Assembly (NCBI RefSeq): GCF_037893185.1
Contig: NZ_CP140772.1
Span: forward strand, 4,030,001 to 4,094,000
From: Chitinophaga sp. 180180018-3
GTDB taxonomy: Bacteria > Bacteroidota > Bacteroidia > Chitinophagales > Chitinophagaceae
Reading direction: 5' to 3'
Length of the DNA stretch: 64,000 bases
Shown here: positions 1 through 7,484 of the stretch, piece after piece
Layout of the letters: each line of letters begins with the position of its first letter
Position numbering within the stretch: position 1 is the first letter of the stretch
Notes under the pieces: generated by a model
Database searches by the model: none
Told to the model about the DNA's origin: nothing
What the model saw: the letters and a program-made list of their open reading frames with translations, nothing else
Made by a program: the position numbers and the translations under genes

Positions 1-347
1 CAGTTTTCCTGGTCATTCAGATTGGTCATTTCCCTAACTTCCAATGTACACCCCATCGCCAGGTCAGGGCATCCCTTTGCAATTGTAATCGCCTCTTCCA
101 GTGAACCCGCCAGCAGAATATAGTACCCGCTTACACATTCCTTGCTTTCGATATACGGCCCGTCTGTTACCATATTGCCCCTGATCACTGCGCCAACAGT
201 TTCCAGCGGATTCGCATCCTTGTACTGCCCTTTTTGAGTAAGACTGTTAACCCACTCAACATGTTTGGCAACACAGGCCTGCATTTCCTCGGGCGACATC
301 TGGTCGTACGCTGCTCCTTCGCGGATAAGCATTAAAAACTCTTTCAT
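1..347 (-). CDS. YCII-related domain protein (3' end beyond window)
   Basis: The reading frame starts at 347 and is still open at base 1, giving 115 codons. The product begins MKEFLMLIREGAAYDQMSPEEMQ and continues through GPYIESKE, GYYILLAGSLEEA and CTLEVREM, the pattern of small YCII-fold (alpha-beta ferredoxin-like) proteins, which are usually 115-125 residues, so only a few residues should be missing. Proteins of this family often sit beside ECF sigma factor genes and have no agreed function. It is preceded by the large palindrome at 423-537, so it is probably transcribed separately from the glycosidase gene upstream. Family call fairly sure; role unknown. Confidence 0.75.
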   Translation of the reverse strand, partial: MKEFLMLIREGAAYDQMSPEEMQACVAKHVEWVNSLTQKGQYKDANPLETVGAVIRGNMVTDGPYIESKECVSGYYILLAGSLEEAITIAKGCPDLAMGCTLEVREMTNLNDQEN

Positions 348-422
348 AGTTTTTTCATTTTGAGATGATATTTTTGATTGTCTGCAGTAAGACAAACAGG
401 CTCCCGAAAAAGGGACAAATTA

Positions 423-537
423 AATTACGAATTACGAATTATGAATTACGAAATGCATAAGAGATATAAGCGAATTATTACTCCATTCGCTTATATCTCT
501 TATGCATTTCGTAATTCTTAATTCTTAATTCGTAATT
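423..537. repeat. 115-bp palindrome (53-bp arms, 9-nt loop)
   Basis: Arms 423-475 and 485-537 are reverse complements with only two mismatches, around the 9-nt spacer 476-484. The outer part of each arm is built from AATTACGAATTA-like units and the inner part reads AATGCATAAGAGATATAAGC. The right arm overlaps the last three codons and stop of the glycosidase gene. Both neighbours are on the minus strand, so it sits at the 3' end of one and ahead of the other. It could act as a transcription terminator or mRNA 3'-end stabiliser, or be a small miniature element; it has no poly-T tail of its own. Confidence 0.85.
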
Positions 538-3536
538 ACTACGGGGCCATGCAGGCCGGAAGGCAACAGCGGGGAGTCTTTCGTATAAAATTTCCAGGTC
601 GAAAATGTAAACCGGCCACTGTTACGCGGCTCATTTTTCAGTAGCCAGTCCGGCCACTGGCCGTTCCGGATACCATCATCAGGCCGTTGCTCATCTCCAA
701 TCAGCCTGTTAGGCCAGCGATTGGCAACCGTGATCTCGAGCTGATTATTTTTTTCCTTCAGCGCCGGCGTGATATCTATCTGCCAGGGCGCCGCCCACAA
801 GGTTCCCAGCGTTTTTCCATTCAGCGTTACGCTGGCCAGGTTATCAACGCTGCCGAGTTGCAACAGGTACGTTGCATGGCTGTTGAGCGCTTTCAGATCA
901 AAGGTTTTGCGATAAACGGCCATGCCCGAATAGTACCTGATACCGGGTTCGGGCCGGTTAATCCAGTCCTGAAGTGTATCGAATGCTACCTCTCCCGGCC
1001 CACCCCATTTGGGGTCAAATGTAACTTTCCAGGGCCCTTGCAGGGTAAGTATTTCGCGGCTTGCCGGGAAGTTTTCGGGAGATGAGAACCGCGGTGCAGC
1101 TTCCCTGTCAAAGACGATGAAATAGCTTTCTCCGGCGTTAAACTGCAACGGTATTGCCGTACGAACGTTATCCGGGGTAGTATATTCAGGCAATGCCCGC
1201 ATGTTTCCGGTCATAGGATCCCATAACTGAGGTTTTCCGCCGTGACTGCGGAAAACAGCGGTGGTGCGGATAGTGGTGCTGGTTTTGTTGGAAAGAAAAT
1301 AAACATCGGTGTTCCCTACACGGCGATGTGCGTAGCGGATATCCGTTCCTGCTTCCAGGTCAGGCGCTACTTTCATCGCCTGCAGGATAGCAGCGGTACT
1401 GTCGTAATACGGATACAGCGCTCCCTCCGGTACAGTGCTGCGGATGATACGCCTGCCAATAGCGGATGATGGCTCCCATAACTGCCGGGCAATGGCCCGT
1501 ACCATTACGTCACAGGCCGGGTAGCCGGTGAGGCCGGGCGAATACCGGGGTGGCACACCGGTAACAACTGCCCCGGCATTCACCAGCGATTGTATTTTTT
1601 TCAACAGCTGTGGTGTCATGGCTGCCACGGCAGGTAACACCAGTATACGATAACTGGCGCCGCCGGGAAATACGATACGTCCGTTCTGCACGGTGGCTTT
1701 GTATAACTGCCCGGGCGAACATCCGTCGAAGTTGTAGCCTTTACGGTCGGGCAATACAGGATCGCCCGATAAAGCGGAAGCCGGAGGCTGAAATACATGC
1801 GGGGCACCTTCAGGCGTCAGGTAGAGGATGTCGGCCACGGAAGTTCCCTGCTGGAGTACAAACTGGCAACGCGACAAATAATCATGATACCCTCCTACCA
1901 GCGGCCACCAGGTCTGATGACGGTCCCAGTGCACACCGTAGGGGCCCATGGTCATTCCGGGGCGCAGGGCTTCGTTCAGCATCTGACTTTGAAAGGTGTG
2001 AAATACAAACTGATTAATACCAGCAGCAAAGGCCCAGTCACCCTGATTCTTCATGGAGCCGGGATACTGCTTCCACCCTTCATTTTGTTCTGCGGTAAAA
2101 GCCTCTGCCGGCACCTGTTGTTGTCCGTTCACATGTGCAATGGATACGGCCTCTATACAGCTGAAAGCTGAATTAAAGCCCATGCCTTTGCTCCAGAATT
2201 CGCACATCGGAACATCCGCGATAGCGCCCAGTTCCAGGTCGGCCGTAGGATTCATGTCATAGGGTTCTATGGATAATTTCAAACCCTGGCGGTGGGCGTA
2301 TTGCTTTACATAACCGGCATGATTCTCCAGCACCAGTTCCTGGGCCGTTTGCCGCAGATCCCACAGGAATCGCTCGCTGATTTGCGGATTGTCTATAATA
2401 CGACCGGCATATACCGGGTAAAAAGGCAGGGGATCGTACCCGCGTCTTTTCCTGAAAAACTCCCGGAAGTTGGCGGTCCAGTTTTGCGCCCCCATCTCCC
2501 AGCTGTCCATATGCAGCCGTTTCAGTCCACCTTCGGCTGCCGGGTTGCGTTTGCCGAGCTTCCTCAGCAACGCCCCGATATAATGATCGAGGTGGGCTTT
2601 AATAGCGGTGGTATCGAACTTATCAGCTTCAAAGCCAAGTCCCGGAGTTGGTGCGGGGCGTGTGATAGCGCCGTTGTTCCGCAGGCCGAACCGCATGATG
2701 GTCCATTTGCCCGGCGGCACTTTCCAGTTGAGCGTACCATCGGGTTGCAGCCAGGCGGATACATCTTTCACCTTCTCCCGGGGGATGCCGGCCACAGCCG
2801 GAAAAACGTCCGGCATTGGCAGAAAGGGCTTCACTCCTCTCTGGGAGGTGAACGGAGCCCGGTAGTACAGCGCCTTTTCGTCAATATCGGTAAGCGTTGT
2901 ACTATCGGCCGGAGTGGGAAATGCCAATACGGCTATATCTTCATAATAATCGGTCCATTGTTTTCTCAGTCCGCCCGTGAAAACACCTTCGCCAAAAAAC
3001 GGTGTACGCGGGGCTGGTACGGGCAAATGGAGTACGGCAGATTCGTTTCCCGAAACATTGATGCGGGATGCCACGAGGTGGCGCATAGACTGAGCAGGTT
3101 TCACCCAGGGACCGCCACTCCCCGACCATCCGGGGCCGATTCCCAGCGTGATGGCTATCCCCAGCCGCTCGCTTTCCCTGACGGCATGAACGAATATCCG
3201 CTGCCAGGTTTCACTGAGGAAATCTACTTTGCCCCGGGGAATACCAACGTTTACTTCCAGGAAAAGTACATTGCTGATGCCTGCGGCCTTCATTGCTTCC
3301 AGGTCGGCCGTAATCCCTGCTTCCGACAAGTTGCCATCCATGAAATACCAGTACACACCCGGTTTGGCAGAAGCCGGCGGGTGCAGGAATCCATGCTTCA
3401 GGGCTACCGCCTGCGCATTTACAACGCCTGATGCAAGCAGCTGGCACAGCGCCAACAACAGAAAAAGACAGCCATAAATATATCTCTGTAAAAAAATAAA
3501 GGGATGATAACGTGGAAGTGTATACGAAACTATCAT
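525..3536 (-). CDS. Secreted GH106-like alpha-L-rhamnosidase
   Basis: 1003 residues. A hydrophobic export signal lies around residues 20-42, ending VVNAQA. The mature start has PPASAKPGVYWYFMDGNLS followed by ITADLEAMKAAGISNVLFLE, a close match to the opening of GH106 enzymes (PPxSARPWVWWHWMNGN...GI..DLE.M), which remove terminal L-rhamnose from plant polysaccharides. The C-terminal 130 residues (LQGPWKVTFDPKWGG, YRKTFDL, VTLNGKTLGTLW, LEITVANRWPNRLIGD) form the galactose-binding-like beta-sandwich typical of this family. Only one ATG is possible before the signal, so 3536 is taken as the start. The gene ends ITN-stop, encoded by an AATTACGAATTA repeat unit. No SusCD pair is adjacent. Family confident, exact substrate inferred. 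Confidence 0.8.
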   Translation of the reverse strand: MIVSYTLPRYHPFIFLQRYIYGCLFLLLALCQLLASGVVNAQAVALKHGFLHPPASAKPGVYWYFMDGNLSEAGITADLEAMKAAGISNVLFLEVNVGIPRGKVDFLSETWQRIFVHAVRESERLGIAITLGIGPGWSGSGGPWVKPAQSMRHLVASRINVSGNESAVLHLPVPAPRTPFFGEGVFTGGLRKQWTDYYEDIAVLAFPTPADSTTLTDIDEKALYYRAPFTSQRGVKPFLPMPDVFPAVAGIPREKVKDVSAWLQPDGTLNWKVPPGKWTIMRFGLRNNGAITRPAPTPGLGFEADKFDTTAIKAHLDHYIGALLRKLGKRNPAAEGGLKRLHMDSWEMGAQNWTANFREFFRKRRGYDPLPFYPVYAGRIIDNPQISERFLWDLRQTAQELVLENHAGYVKQYAHRQGLKLSIEPYDMNPTADLELGAIADVPMCEFWSKGMGFNSAFSCIEAVSIAHVNGQQQVPAEAFTAEQNEGWKQYPGSMKNQGDWAFAAGINQFVFHTFQSQMLNEALRPGMTMGPYGVHWDRHQTWWPLVGGYHDYLSRCQFVLQQGTSVADILYLTPEGAPHVFQPPASALSGDPVLPDRKGYNFDGCSPGQLYKATVQNGRIVFPGGASYRILVLPAVAAMTPQLLKKIQSLVNAGAVVTGVPPRYSPGLTGYPACDVMVRAIARQLWEPSSAIGRRIIRSTVPEGALYPYYDSTAAILQAMKVAPDLEAGTDIRYAHRRVGNTDVYFLSNKTSTTIRTTAVFRSHGGKPQLWDPMTGNMRALPEYTTPDNVRTAIPLQFNAGESYFIVFDREAAPRFSSPENFPASREILTLQGPWKVTFDPKWGGPGEVAFDTLQDWINRPEPGIRYYSGMAVYRKTFDLKALNSHATYLLQLGSVDNLASVTLNGKTLGTLWAAPWQIDITPALKEKNNQLEITVANRWPNRLIGDEQRPDDGIRNGQWPDWLLKNEPRNSGRFTFSTWKFYTKDSPLLPSGLHGPVVITN

Positions 3537-3563
3537 GTACAGGTAGTTTTAGCTATCATAAAG

Positions 3564-3806
3564 CTAATCCTGCTTTTGTATACTATTTGACACTGTTCCT
3601 GCGAATTTTGATACTTGTAAAGATTGGCGGGATGCTACAGGAATGATTAAAAGTAAGCCGCTCAGGCGTTTGCATATTTCCTTCTCACACCCTTTATTTT
3701 CTTTATCAGCATACCAATATTCATGATTATTTCCAGTAACTGTAACATAGTATTGTGTTTGAGTTATACCTAAGATAACTTTTTCGAGGGAGATGGCCAA
3801 AGAATA
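3564..3806 (-). pseudogene. 3' remnant of an interrupted gene
   Basis: Minus-strand frame running out of the left end of the mobile cassette and ending with TAG at 3564. The translated tail (SLAISLEKVILGITQTQYYV, then HEYWYADKENKGCEKEIC, then RQSLQVSKFAGTVSNSIQ) has ordinary protein composition and contrasts with the noncoding inverted repeat that precedes it. No start codon or recognisable 5' portion is found on the other side of the cassette (5024-5088). It may be what is left of a gene broken by the insertion and later decay, or a chance open frame. I do not recognise a family. Confidence 0.3.
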
Positions 3807-3814
3807 TAGTTTAA

Positions 3815-3855
3815 GGTAGTGTCTCAGTTTGAAATTTGATGCCTGACCGGATAAG
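3815..3855 (+). repeat. Left terminal inverted repeat of cassette
   Basis: Begins GGTAGTGTCTCAGTTTGAAA; first 25 bases are identical to the reverse complement of the right end, then the match continues with scattered differences to GGATAAG. Confidence 0.85.
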
Positions 3856-3867
3856 GATGGCGTTTTG

Positions 3868-3875
3868 TATCTTTG
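3868..3875 (+). promoter_or_regulatory. -7 promoter box TATCTTTG
   Basis: Perfect match to the Bacteroidota -7 consensus TAnnTTTG, five bases before the ATG at 3880. Transcription would begin at or next to the start codon, so the message may be nearly leaderless. No clear -33 TTTG is seen at the normal distance. Confidence 0.45.
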
Positions 3876-3879
3876 TCTC

Positions 3880-4090
3880 ATGGCAAAGAAAAAACTTCCC
3901 GCAGATCCGAACAAACGAGCAAAGTCGATTTTAGATATCGTTACCGGGGATGCTCCTGCATCTGACGAAGGTAAGAACCCTGCTGGCGTAGCGTTAGGGA
4001 GGCAAGGCAAGGGCTGAATCCCTCACGCCAAAGAAGAGAACGGAAATAGCTAAGAAGGCTTCTAAAAGTAGATGGAATAAGAAAGACTAA
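3880..4090 (+). pseudogene. Frameshifted small basic KGGKARA-type protein
   Basis: From ATG 3880 the frame reads MAKKKLPADPNKRAKSILDI, then NPAGVALGR, and stops at 4017. In the next frame the sequence continues GGKARAESLTPKKRTEIAKK and SRWNKKD to a TAA at 4088-4090. Intact relatives, as I recall them, have NPAAVALGRxGGLKGGKARA then LTPEQRxEIAxxAAxxRW as one protein of about 70 residues with a lysine/arginine-rich, histone-like tail. The join near base 4000 lacks about six codons of the glycine-rich linker and changes frame, so a short deletion has broken the gene. A programmed +1 frameshift is possible but would still give a shortened linker. The family's function is unknown. Confidence 0.7.
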
Positions 4091-4136
4091 TCTATTCATT
4101 TTGAGTTTCTTCCACTTCTCGTAAAAAATCTCTACA

Positions 4137-4958
4137 ATGAAATACATTTTCATGGCAGTTCTCGTCACAACGGCTTCAAGTATCTCGTGCTCGCAAAGCA
4201 ATTCGAAAAGATCATTAAACGCAACTGCTCCTGACTCTGTGAAGACGACTGGCACAACTGGATTTATCATTGAGCAAGAAATGGTAACCGTGCAGGGCGG
4301 CACGTTTGCCATGGGCGGAAATGAAGAAAATAACAAGCCCATTCATAATGTTACGTTAAGCAGTTTCAAGATAGCCAAGTACGAAACTACGCAAGCACAA
4401 TGGGAAAAGGTCATGGGTAAAAATCCTGCCAGTAATCCAGGTTGTGCGGATTGCCCGATAGAAAGTATTAGCTGGGAAATGGTACAAACATTTATTACAA
4501 AGTTGAATAGGCTCACCGGTAAACACTATCGGTTGCCCACAGAAGCAGAATGGGAATATGCTGCAAGAGGCGGCAGAAAGAGTAAGGGTTTTGAATTTGC
4601 AGGTAGTAATGATATCAAGGCGGTAGCCTGGACTTCCCTCGATAGCGGATTAAATCCTCATCCTGTTGGACAAAAAAAGCCCAATGAATTAGGATTGTAT
4701 GATATGTCAGGCAATGTATGGGAATGGTGCAACGATTGGTATGATGAAAATTATTATCGAAAAAGTCCGAAAAATAATCCGACTGGGCCTGCGACGAAGC
4801 CGCCCGACAAGAAGAACGACGATGGTCTTATTTCTCCGCTTCGTGTTGTCCGTGGTGGTAACTCAGGCAATGGGGCTGCTTATAGCCGCGTAGCATCTCG
4901 TCCCAAATACAGGTTAGGCTATCACTCAATCGGATTTCGCCTCGCTTCTTCAAATTAG
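4137..4958 (+). CDS. FGE/SUMF1-fold lipoprotein without catalytic cysteines
   Basis: 273 residues. An N-terminal lipoprotein signal ends at Cys18 (ASSISC). The formylglycine-generating-enzyme fold follows: VTVQGGTFAMGG, YETTQAQWEKVMG, PIESISWEMVQTFI, HYRLPTEAEWEYAARGG, GLYDMSGNVWEWCNDWY, RVVRGGNSG and IGFRLASS. In true FGEs a Cys pair lies between RGGS and the final GFR; here that stretch reads GNSGNGAAYSRVASR, so the copper-binding/catalytic cysteines are absent and sulfatase activation is not expected. Such domains also serve as binding or structural modules in Bacteroidota surface proteins. It is the main passenger of the 3815-5015 cassette and starts 46 bp after the broken small gene. Fold confident, role unknown. 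Confidence 0.85.
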   Translation: MKYIFMAVLVTTASSISCSQSNSKRSLNATAPDSVKTTGTTGFIIEQEMVTVQGGTFAMGGNEENNKPIHNVTLSSFKIAKYETTQAQWEKVMGKNPASNPGCADCPIESISWEMVQTFITKLNRLTGKHYRLPTEAEWEYAARGGRKSKGFEFAGSNDIKAVAWTSLDSGLNPHPVGQKKPNELGLYDMSGNVWEWCNDWYDENYYRKSPKNNPTGPATKPPDKKNDDGLISPLRVVRGGNSGNGAAYSRVASRPKYRLGYHSIGFRLASSN

Positions 4959-4974
4959 TTTTACTGACGTATGT

Positions 4975-5015
4975 CTTATCCTGTCAAGCGTCAAATTTCA
5001 AACTGAGACACTACC
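4975..5015 (-). repeat. Right terminal inverted repeat of cassette
   Basis: Reverse complement of the left end; outermost bases CACTACC at 5009-5015. It starts 16 bp after the stop codon of the FGE-like gene. Confidence 0.85.
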
Positions 5016-5032
5016 TGGTTTAACGGCGCTGC

Positions 5033-5068
5033 AAAAATAAAACGGGTTACCCTGGCGGGCAACCCGTT
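5033..5068 (-). terminator. Intrinsic terminator after zinc-ribbon gene
   Basis: Arms 5041-5048 and 5061-5068 (AACGGGTT/AACCCGTT) with an inner CCC/GGG pairing, followed on the minus strand by TTATTTTT. It lies 20 bp after the stop of the gene at 5089-5850. Confidence 0.6.
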
Positions 5069-5088
5069 CATTCGTATATACGGTTCCG

Positions 5089-5850
5089 TTACTTCTTCCG
5101 TTCCACTACATCAAAATCCACACTACCACCAACACCCTTGGCTACCGGCGCCCCTTTATAAGTGATTTTATAAGGAGATGACGACGCAGGATCAAAGGCA
5201 AAGAAATCTTTGGTTTCCAGAAACCTGGGATAACTAATTTTGTATTCCTTCGAATCAAAAGCGCTATTATCGCTGGAAAGAGTTTCCCATTCTTTTGCGC
5301 TGTAGCTGTTGGTGATAGAAGCTTTGCTGAGTACCACAAACATGGTGTCGCCACTAACTCTGTTGAATTTCACCAGCAGGCTGCGGCTTTGAGACGACTC
5401 TGTATCGCTCCAGCTGGATTTATAAATATCCCCTGGCTGTGGATGGGCCAACAGCTCTCTGGTTGTAGCCATCCGTTGTTTGGCTCCCTGACCAAAGATA
5501 AATGCAACTATTATCAGCAGCAGAAACAACCAGCACATGGAAAACGGATAAAGCTGCTGCCATAAAGTTCGTTTATACGTTTCCTTTATATCCTTAATAG
5601 CGGTCGCAATTGTTGGCGAATATTGCTGTTTGGTGAAAAGCGGGGCATCCGGATTCTTAATCTCGTGCGAACAAAGACTGCAATGCACCCCGGTTCTGCT
5701 GCCCAAACCAAATACGGGAAGCAACGCTGAAATATATCTCATGTAAAGCGTTACCTGTACGCCGCCTTTTTGTCCGCATACCGGGCAGGTTTCATCCGGA
5801 AGGTTTTTCGCTGTTAATGGTTTAGTAACGATCTGGTAAAAAACAATCAT
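5089..5850 (-). CDS. Zinc-ribbon, single-span membrane protein
   Basis: 253 residues, not recognised as a named family. Two CxxC pairs at C22/C25 (CPVCGQKG) and C57/C60 (CSLCSHEI) form a likely zinc ribbon in the N-terminal cytosolic part. One strongly hydrophobic segment lies at about residues 103-122. The remaining 130 residues would be outside the membrane and begin with LLAHPQPGDIYKS, then a beta-rich region with repeated polar strands (LLVKFNRVSGDTMFVVLS), the kind of domain seen in small Bacteroidota envelope proteins. Stands alone with its own terminator; the neighbour upstream (5932) is 81 bp away on the same strand. Confidence 0.6.
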   Translation of the reverse strand: MIVFYQIVTKPLTAKNLPDETCPVCGQKGGVQVTLYMRYISALLPVFGLGSRTGVHCSLCSHEIKNPDAPLFTKQQYSPTIATAIKDIKETYKRTLWQQLYPFSMCWLFLLLIIVAFIFGQGAKQRMATTRELLAHPQPGDIYKSSWSDTESSQSRSLLVKFNRVSGDTMFVVLSKASITNSYSAKEWETLSSDNSAFDSKEYKISYPRFLETKDFFAFDPASSSPYKITYKGAPVAKGVGGSVDFDVVERKK

Positions 5851-5931
5851 AAGGAGGTTTTGAAGATTAGGTTACAATCAAATGGTGTCCGTTATAAACA
5901 GGCACAAAGATATATCATCTGTAATAAAAAA

Positions 5932-6645
5932 TCAGCAGGTAATTGCTTTCAGCGCAGCCATATCAATATCGCTCCTGCCGGGCAACACCAGCGCGCAGGC
6001 CATATCGCCCGCGATCCAGCAGATCGCCTTATACTGCATAAAATGCCTGAAAGTAATGGTGAGGAAGCCATTCCCGGCTGTTACGGTGTCGGTAGCCAGT
6101 ATATCCAGCTCCGTAGTGAGGCCGGTTTTGAGCACTTTGGAAAGCGCTTCTCTGGCGGTCCACAACAGCATACGCAGCACACCATCCTGGTAGGGCAGCC
6201 CCACCGGTAATGGTGCATTTTCATCGGGAAGATGTTTGATGCTGTCTAAAGATTCGATGTCCACTGCCATCGGATGCTGCTCAGGGAACACGATCGCAAT
6301 GGCGCGCTCGTTGCTGTGGGAGATACTCACCTGCAGGTTACAATGCCCGGCGCAGCTCAGCACAGGCTGCCCGAAAACGCCTGAGCTGATACGTATTTCC
6401 CCGGGCGGGGCATTGGTGAAATGCTGTGCGGCCATCTTGGCGGCATGGCGGCCCAGCAGGTAATGATGAGCGGCTATACCATTCATGGTAGTATGCTCTG
6501 AGGGATGCAGCGTATGGTAGAACGACGACAACAGCCAGTCCATCGAGCGGGCGGAAACGGCCACAGATACCGGGAACCGGTCGTTGTTGCGGGAAATCAT
6601 CGCAGCACCGCAGCGACTGTCATTCGTCCATCCCGTCATGGCCAT
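5932..6645 (-). CDS. 4'-phosphopantetheinyl transferase superfamily protein
   Basis: 237 residues. Would move the phosphopantetheine arm from coenzyme A to a serine of a carrier protein. Family marks: GVFGQPVL, VSISHSNERAIAI, the magnesium ligands in AVDIES, and WTAREALSKVLK with the Glu and Lys of the WxxKEAxxK motif. The N-terminal part has YLLGRHAAKMAA, as in Sfp-like enzymes. The start chosen (6645) follows an A-rich stretch and overlaps the end of rluF by 26 bp; ATG codons at 6639 and 6600 are alternatives. No carrier protein, polyketide or peptide synthetase gene is in the window, so its partner is elsewhere. Translational coupling with rluF is likely. Confidence 0.85.
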   Translation of the reverse strand: MAMTGWTNDSRCGAAMISRNNDRFPVSVAVSARSMDWLLSSFYHTLHPSEHTTMNGIAAHHYLLGRHAAKMAAQHFTNAPPGEIRISSGVFGQPVLSCAGHCNLQVSISHSNERAIAIVFPEQHPMAVDIESLDSIKHLPDENAPLPVGLPYQDGVLRMLLWTAREALSKVLKTGLTTELDILATDTVTAGNGFLTITFRHFMQYKAICWIAGDMACALVLPGRSDIDMAALKAITC

Positions 6646-7363
6646 CGTTTTTTTCTGTTTTGCTGCTGTTAGCTACCAGCGCATTGATCGCATTCACTTC
6701 ATCTTTTGTGAAGTAACGCCATTTCCCCGGTGCCAGGTCTTTCAGCGTCATGTTCATAATGCGTACCCGTTTGAGGGTGGTTACTTCATATCCCAATGCC
6801 TCACACATACGCCGGATCTGGCGGTTCAACCCCTGGGTTAAGATGATCCGGAAGCGGTTAGATCCTTCCTGTTGCACAAAACATTTCTGTGTAACGGTAC
6901 CGAGTATACGTACTCCGTTACGCATCGCCTTTATGAATTCCAGGTCTACAGGCTTATCTACGGTTACGATATATTCTTTCTCGTGCTGATTGCCCGCGCG
7001 CAGAATCTTATTCACGATATCACCATCATTTGTAAGAAAGATCAATCCTTCAGAACGCTTATCCAGTCGGCCTATCGGAAATATCCGCGAAGAGAAATTT
7101 ACGTAGTCGATGATATTGGTTTTATCTTTAAGATCGGTGGTACAGGTAATCCCCTTGTGTTTATTCAGTGCGATATACACCGTGGATTTCTTCTTTTTCA
7201 GCGGTTCCCCATCCACCTCTACTACGTCGCCGTCTTTCACCCGGTTGCCTTTCGATGCAATATCATCGTTGATGGTAACCCTGCCCTGCTCAATATATTT
7301 ATCTGCTTCCCGCCGGCTGCAGAAGCCGGTGTCGCTGATGTATTTGTTAATGCTGATGTCCAT
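6620..7363 (-). CDS. rluF: 23S rRNA pseudouridine synthase RluF-like
   Basis: 247 residues, the usual length of the RluF/RsuA group. An S4 RNA-binding domain occupies about residues 1-60 (INKYISDTGFCSRREADKYI). The catalytic domain has FPIGRLDKRSEGLIFLTNDG with the active-site Asp, and GLNRQIRRMCEALGYEVTTL, where the LNRQIRRM and GITCTT elements are characteristic of RluF. The enzyme isomerises uridine in helix 80 of 23S rRNA, next to the peptidyl transferase centre, in E. coli. The C-terminal tail is polar and ends in the overlap with the phosphopantetheinyl transferase gene. Confidence 0.9.
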   Translation of the reverse strand: MDISINKYISDTGFCSRREADKYIEQGRVTINDDIASKGNRVKDGDVVEVDGEPLKKKKSTVYIALNKHKGITCTTDLKDKTNIIDYVNFSSRIFPIGRLDKRSEGLIFLTNDGDIVNKILRAGNQHEKEYIVTVDKPVDLEFIKAMRNGVRILGTVTQKCFVQQEGSNRFRIILTQGLNRQIRRMCEALGYEVTTLKRVRIMNMTLKDLAPGKWRYFTKDEVNAINALVANSSKTEKNDGHDGMDE

Positions 7364-7419
7364 ATGTACGTTGAAGTCAGCCGCAATTTACTTAAATCCG
7401 GGAAAAGGAGGTGTTTAAT

Positions 7420-7452
7420 AAAAAGCAGCCCGTTGTATGCAGGCTGCTTTTT
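7420..7452 (-). terminator. Hairpin terminator after DUF4132 gene
   Basis: Arms 7420-7430 and 7442-7452 pair perfectly (AAAAAGCAGCC/GGCTGCTTTTT) around an 11-base loop, with T-rich sequence on both sides. It separates the end of the gene at 7485 from rluF. Confidence 0.75.
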
Positions 7453-7484
7453 ATTTTTTATTATTTCGGGAGACAACAAATGCC

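Larger units (their letters stand above)
3815..5015. mobile_element. Transposase-less insertion cassette with 41-bp TIRs
   Basis: Both ends start GGTAGTGTCTCAGTTTGAAA and the inverted match continues to about 41 bp (3815-3855 against 4975-5015) with three or four mismatches. The flanks are TAGTTTAA (3807-3814) and TGGTTTAA (5016-5023), an 8-bp target duplication with one changed base. Inside are only a frameshifted small basic protein gene and a formylglycine-generating-enzyme-like gene; there is no room for a transposase. An 8-bp duplication and transposase-less members carrying passenger genes are known for the IS1595 family, among others, so that is a possible parent, but the family is not established here. 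Confidence 0.8.

Noticed and set aside
2292..3431. 379-codon open frame on the plus strand
   Set aside because: Antisense to the GH106-like gene, composition typical of a shadow frame.
3564..4010. 148-codon minus-strand gene
   Set aside because: Its first 60 codons cross the inverted repeat and the antisense of the small basic gene; only the tail after the repeat is considered, as a remnant.
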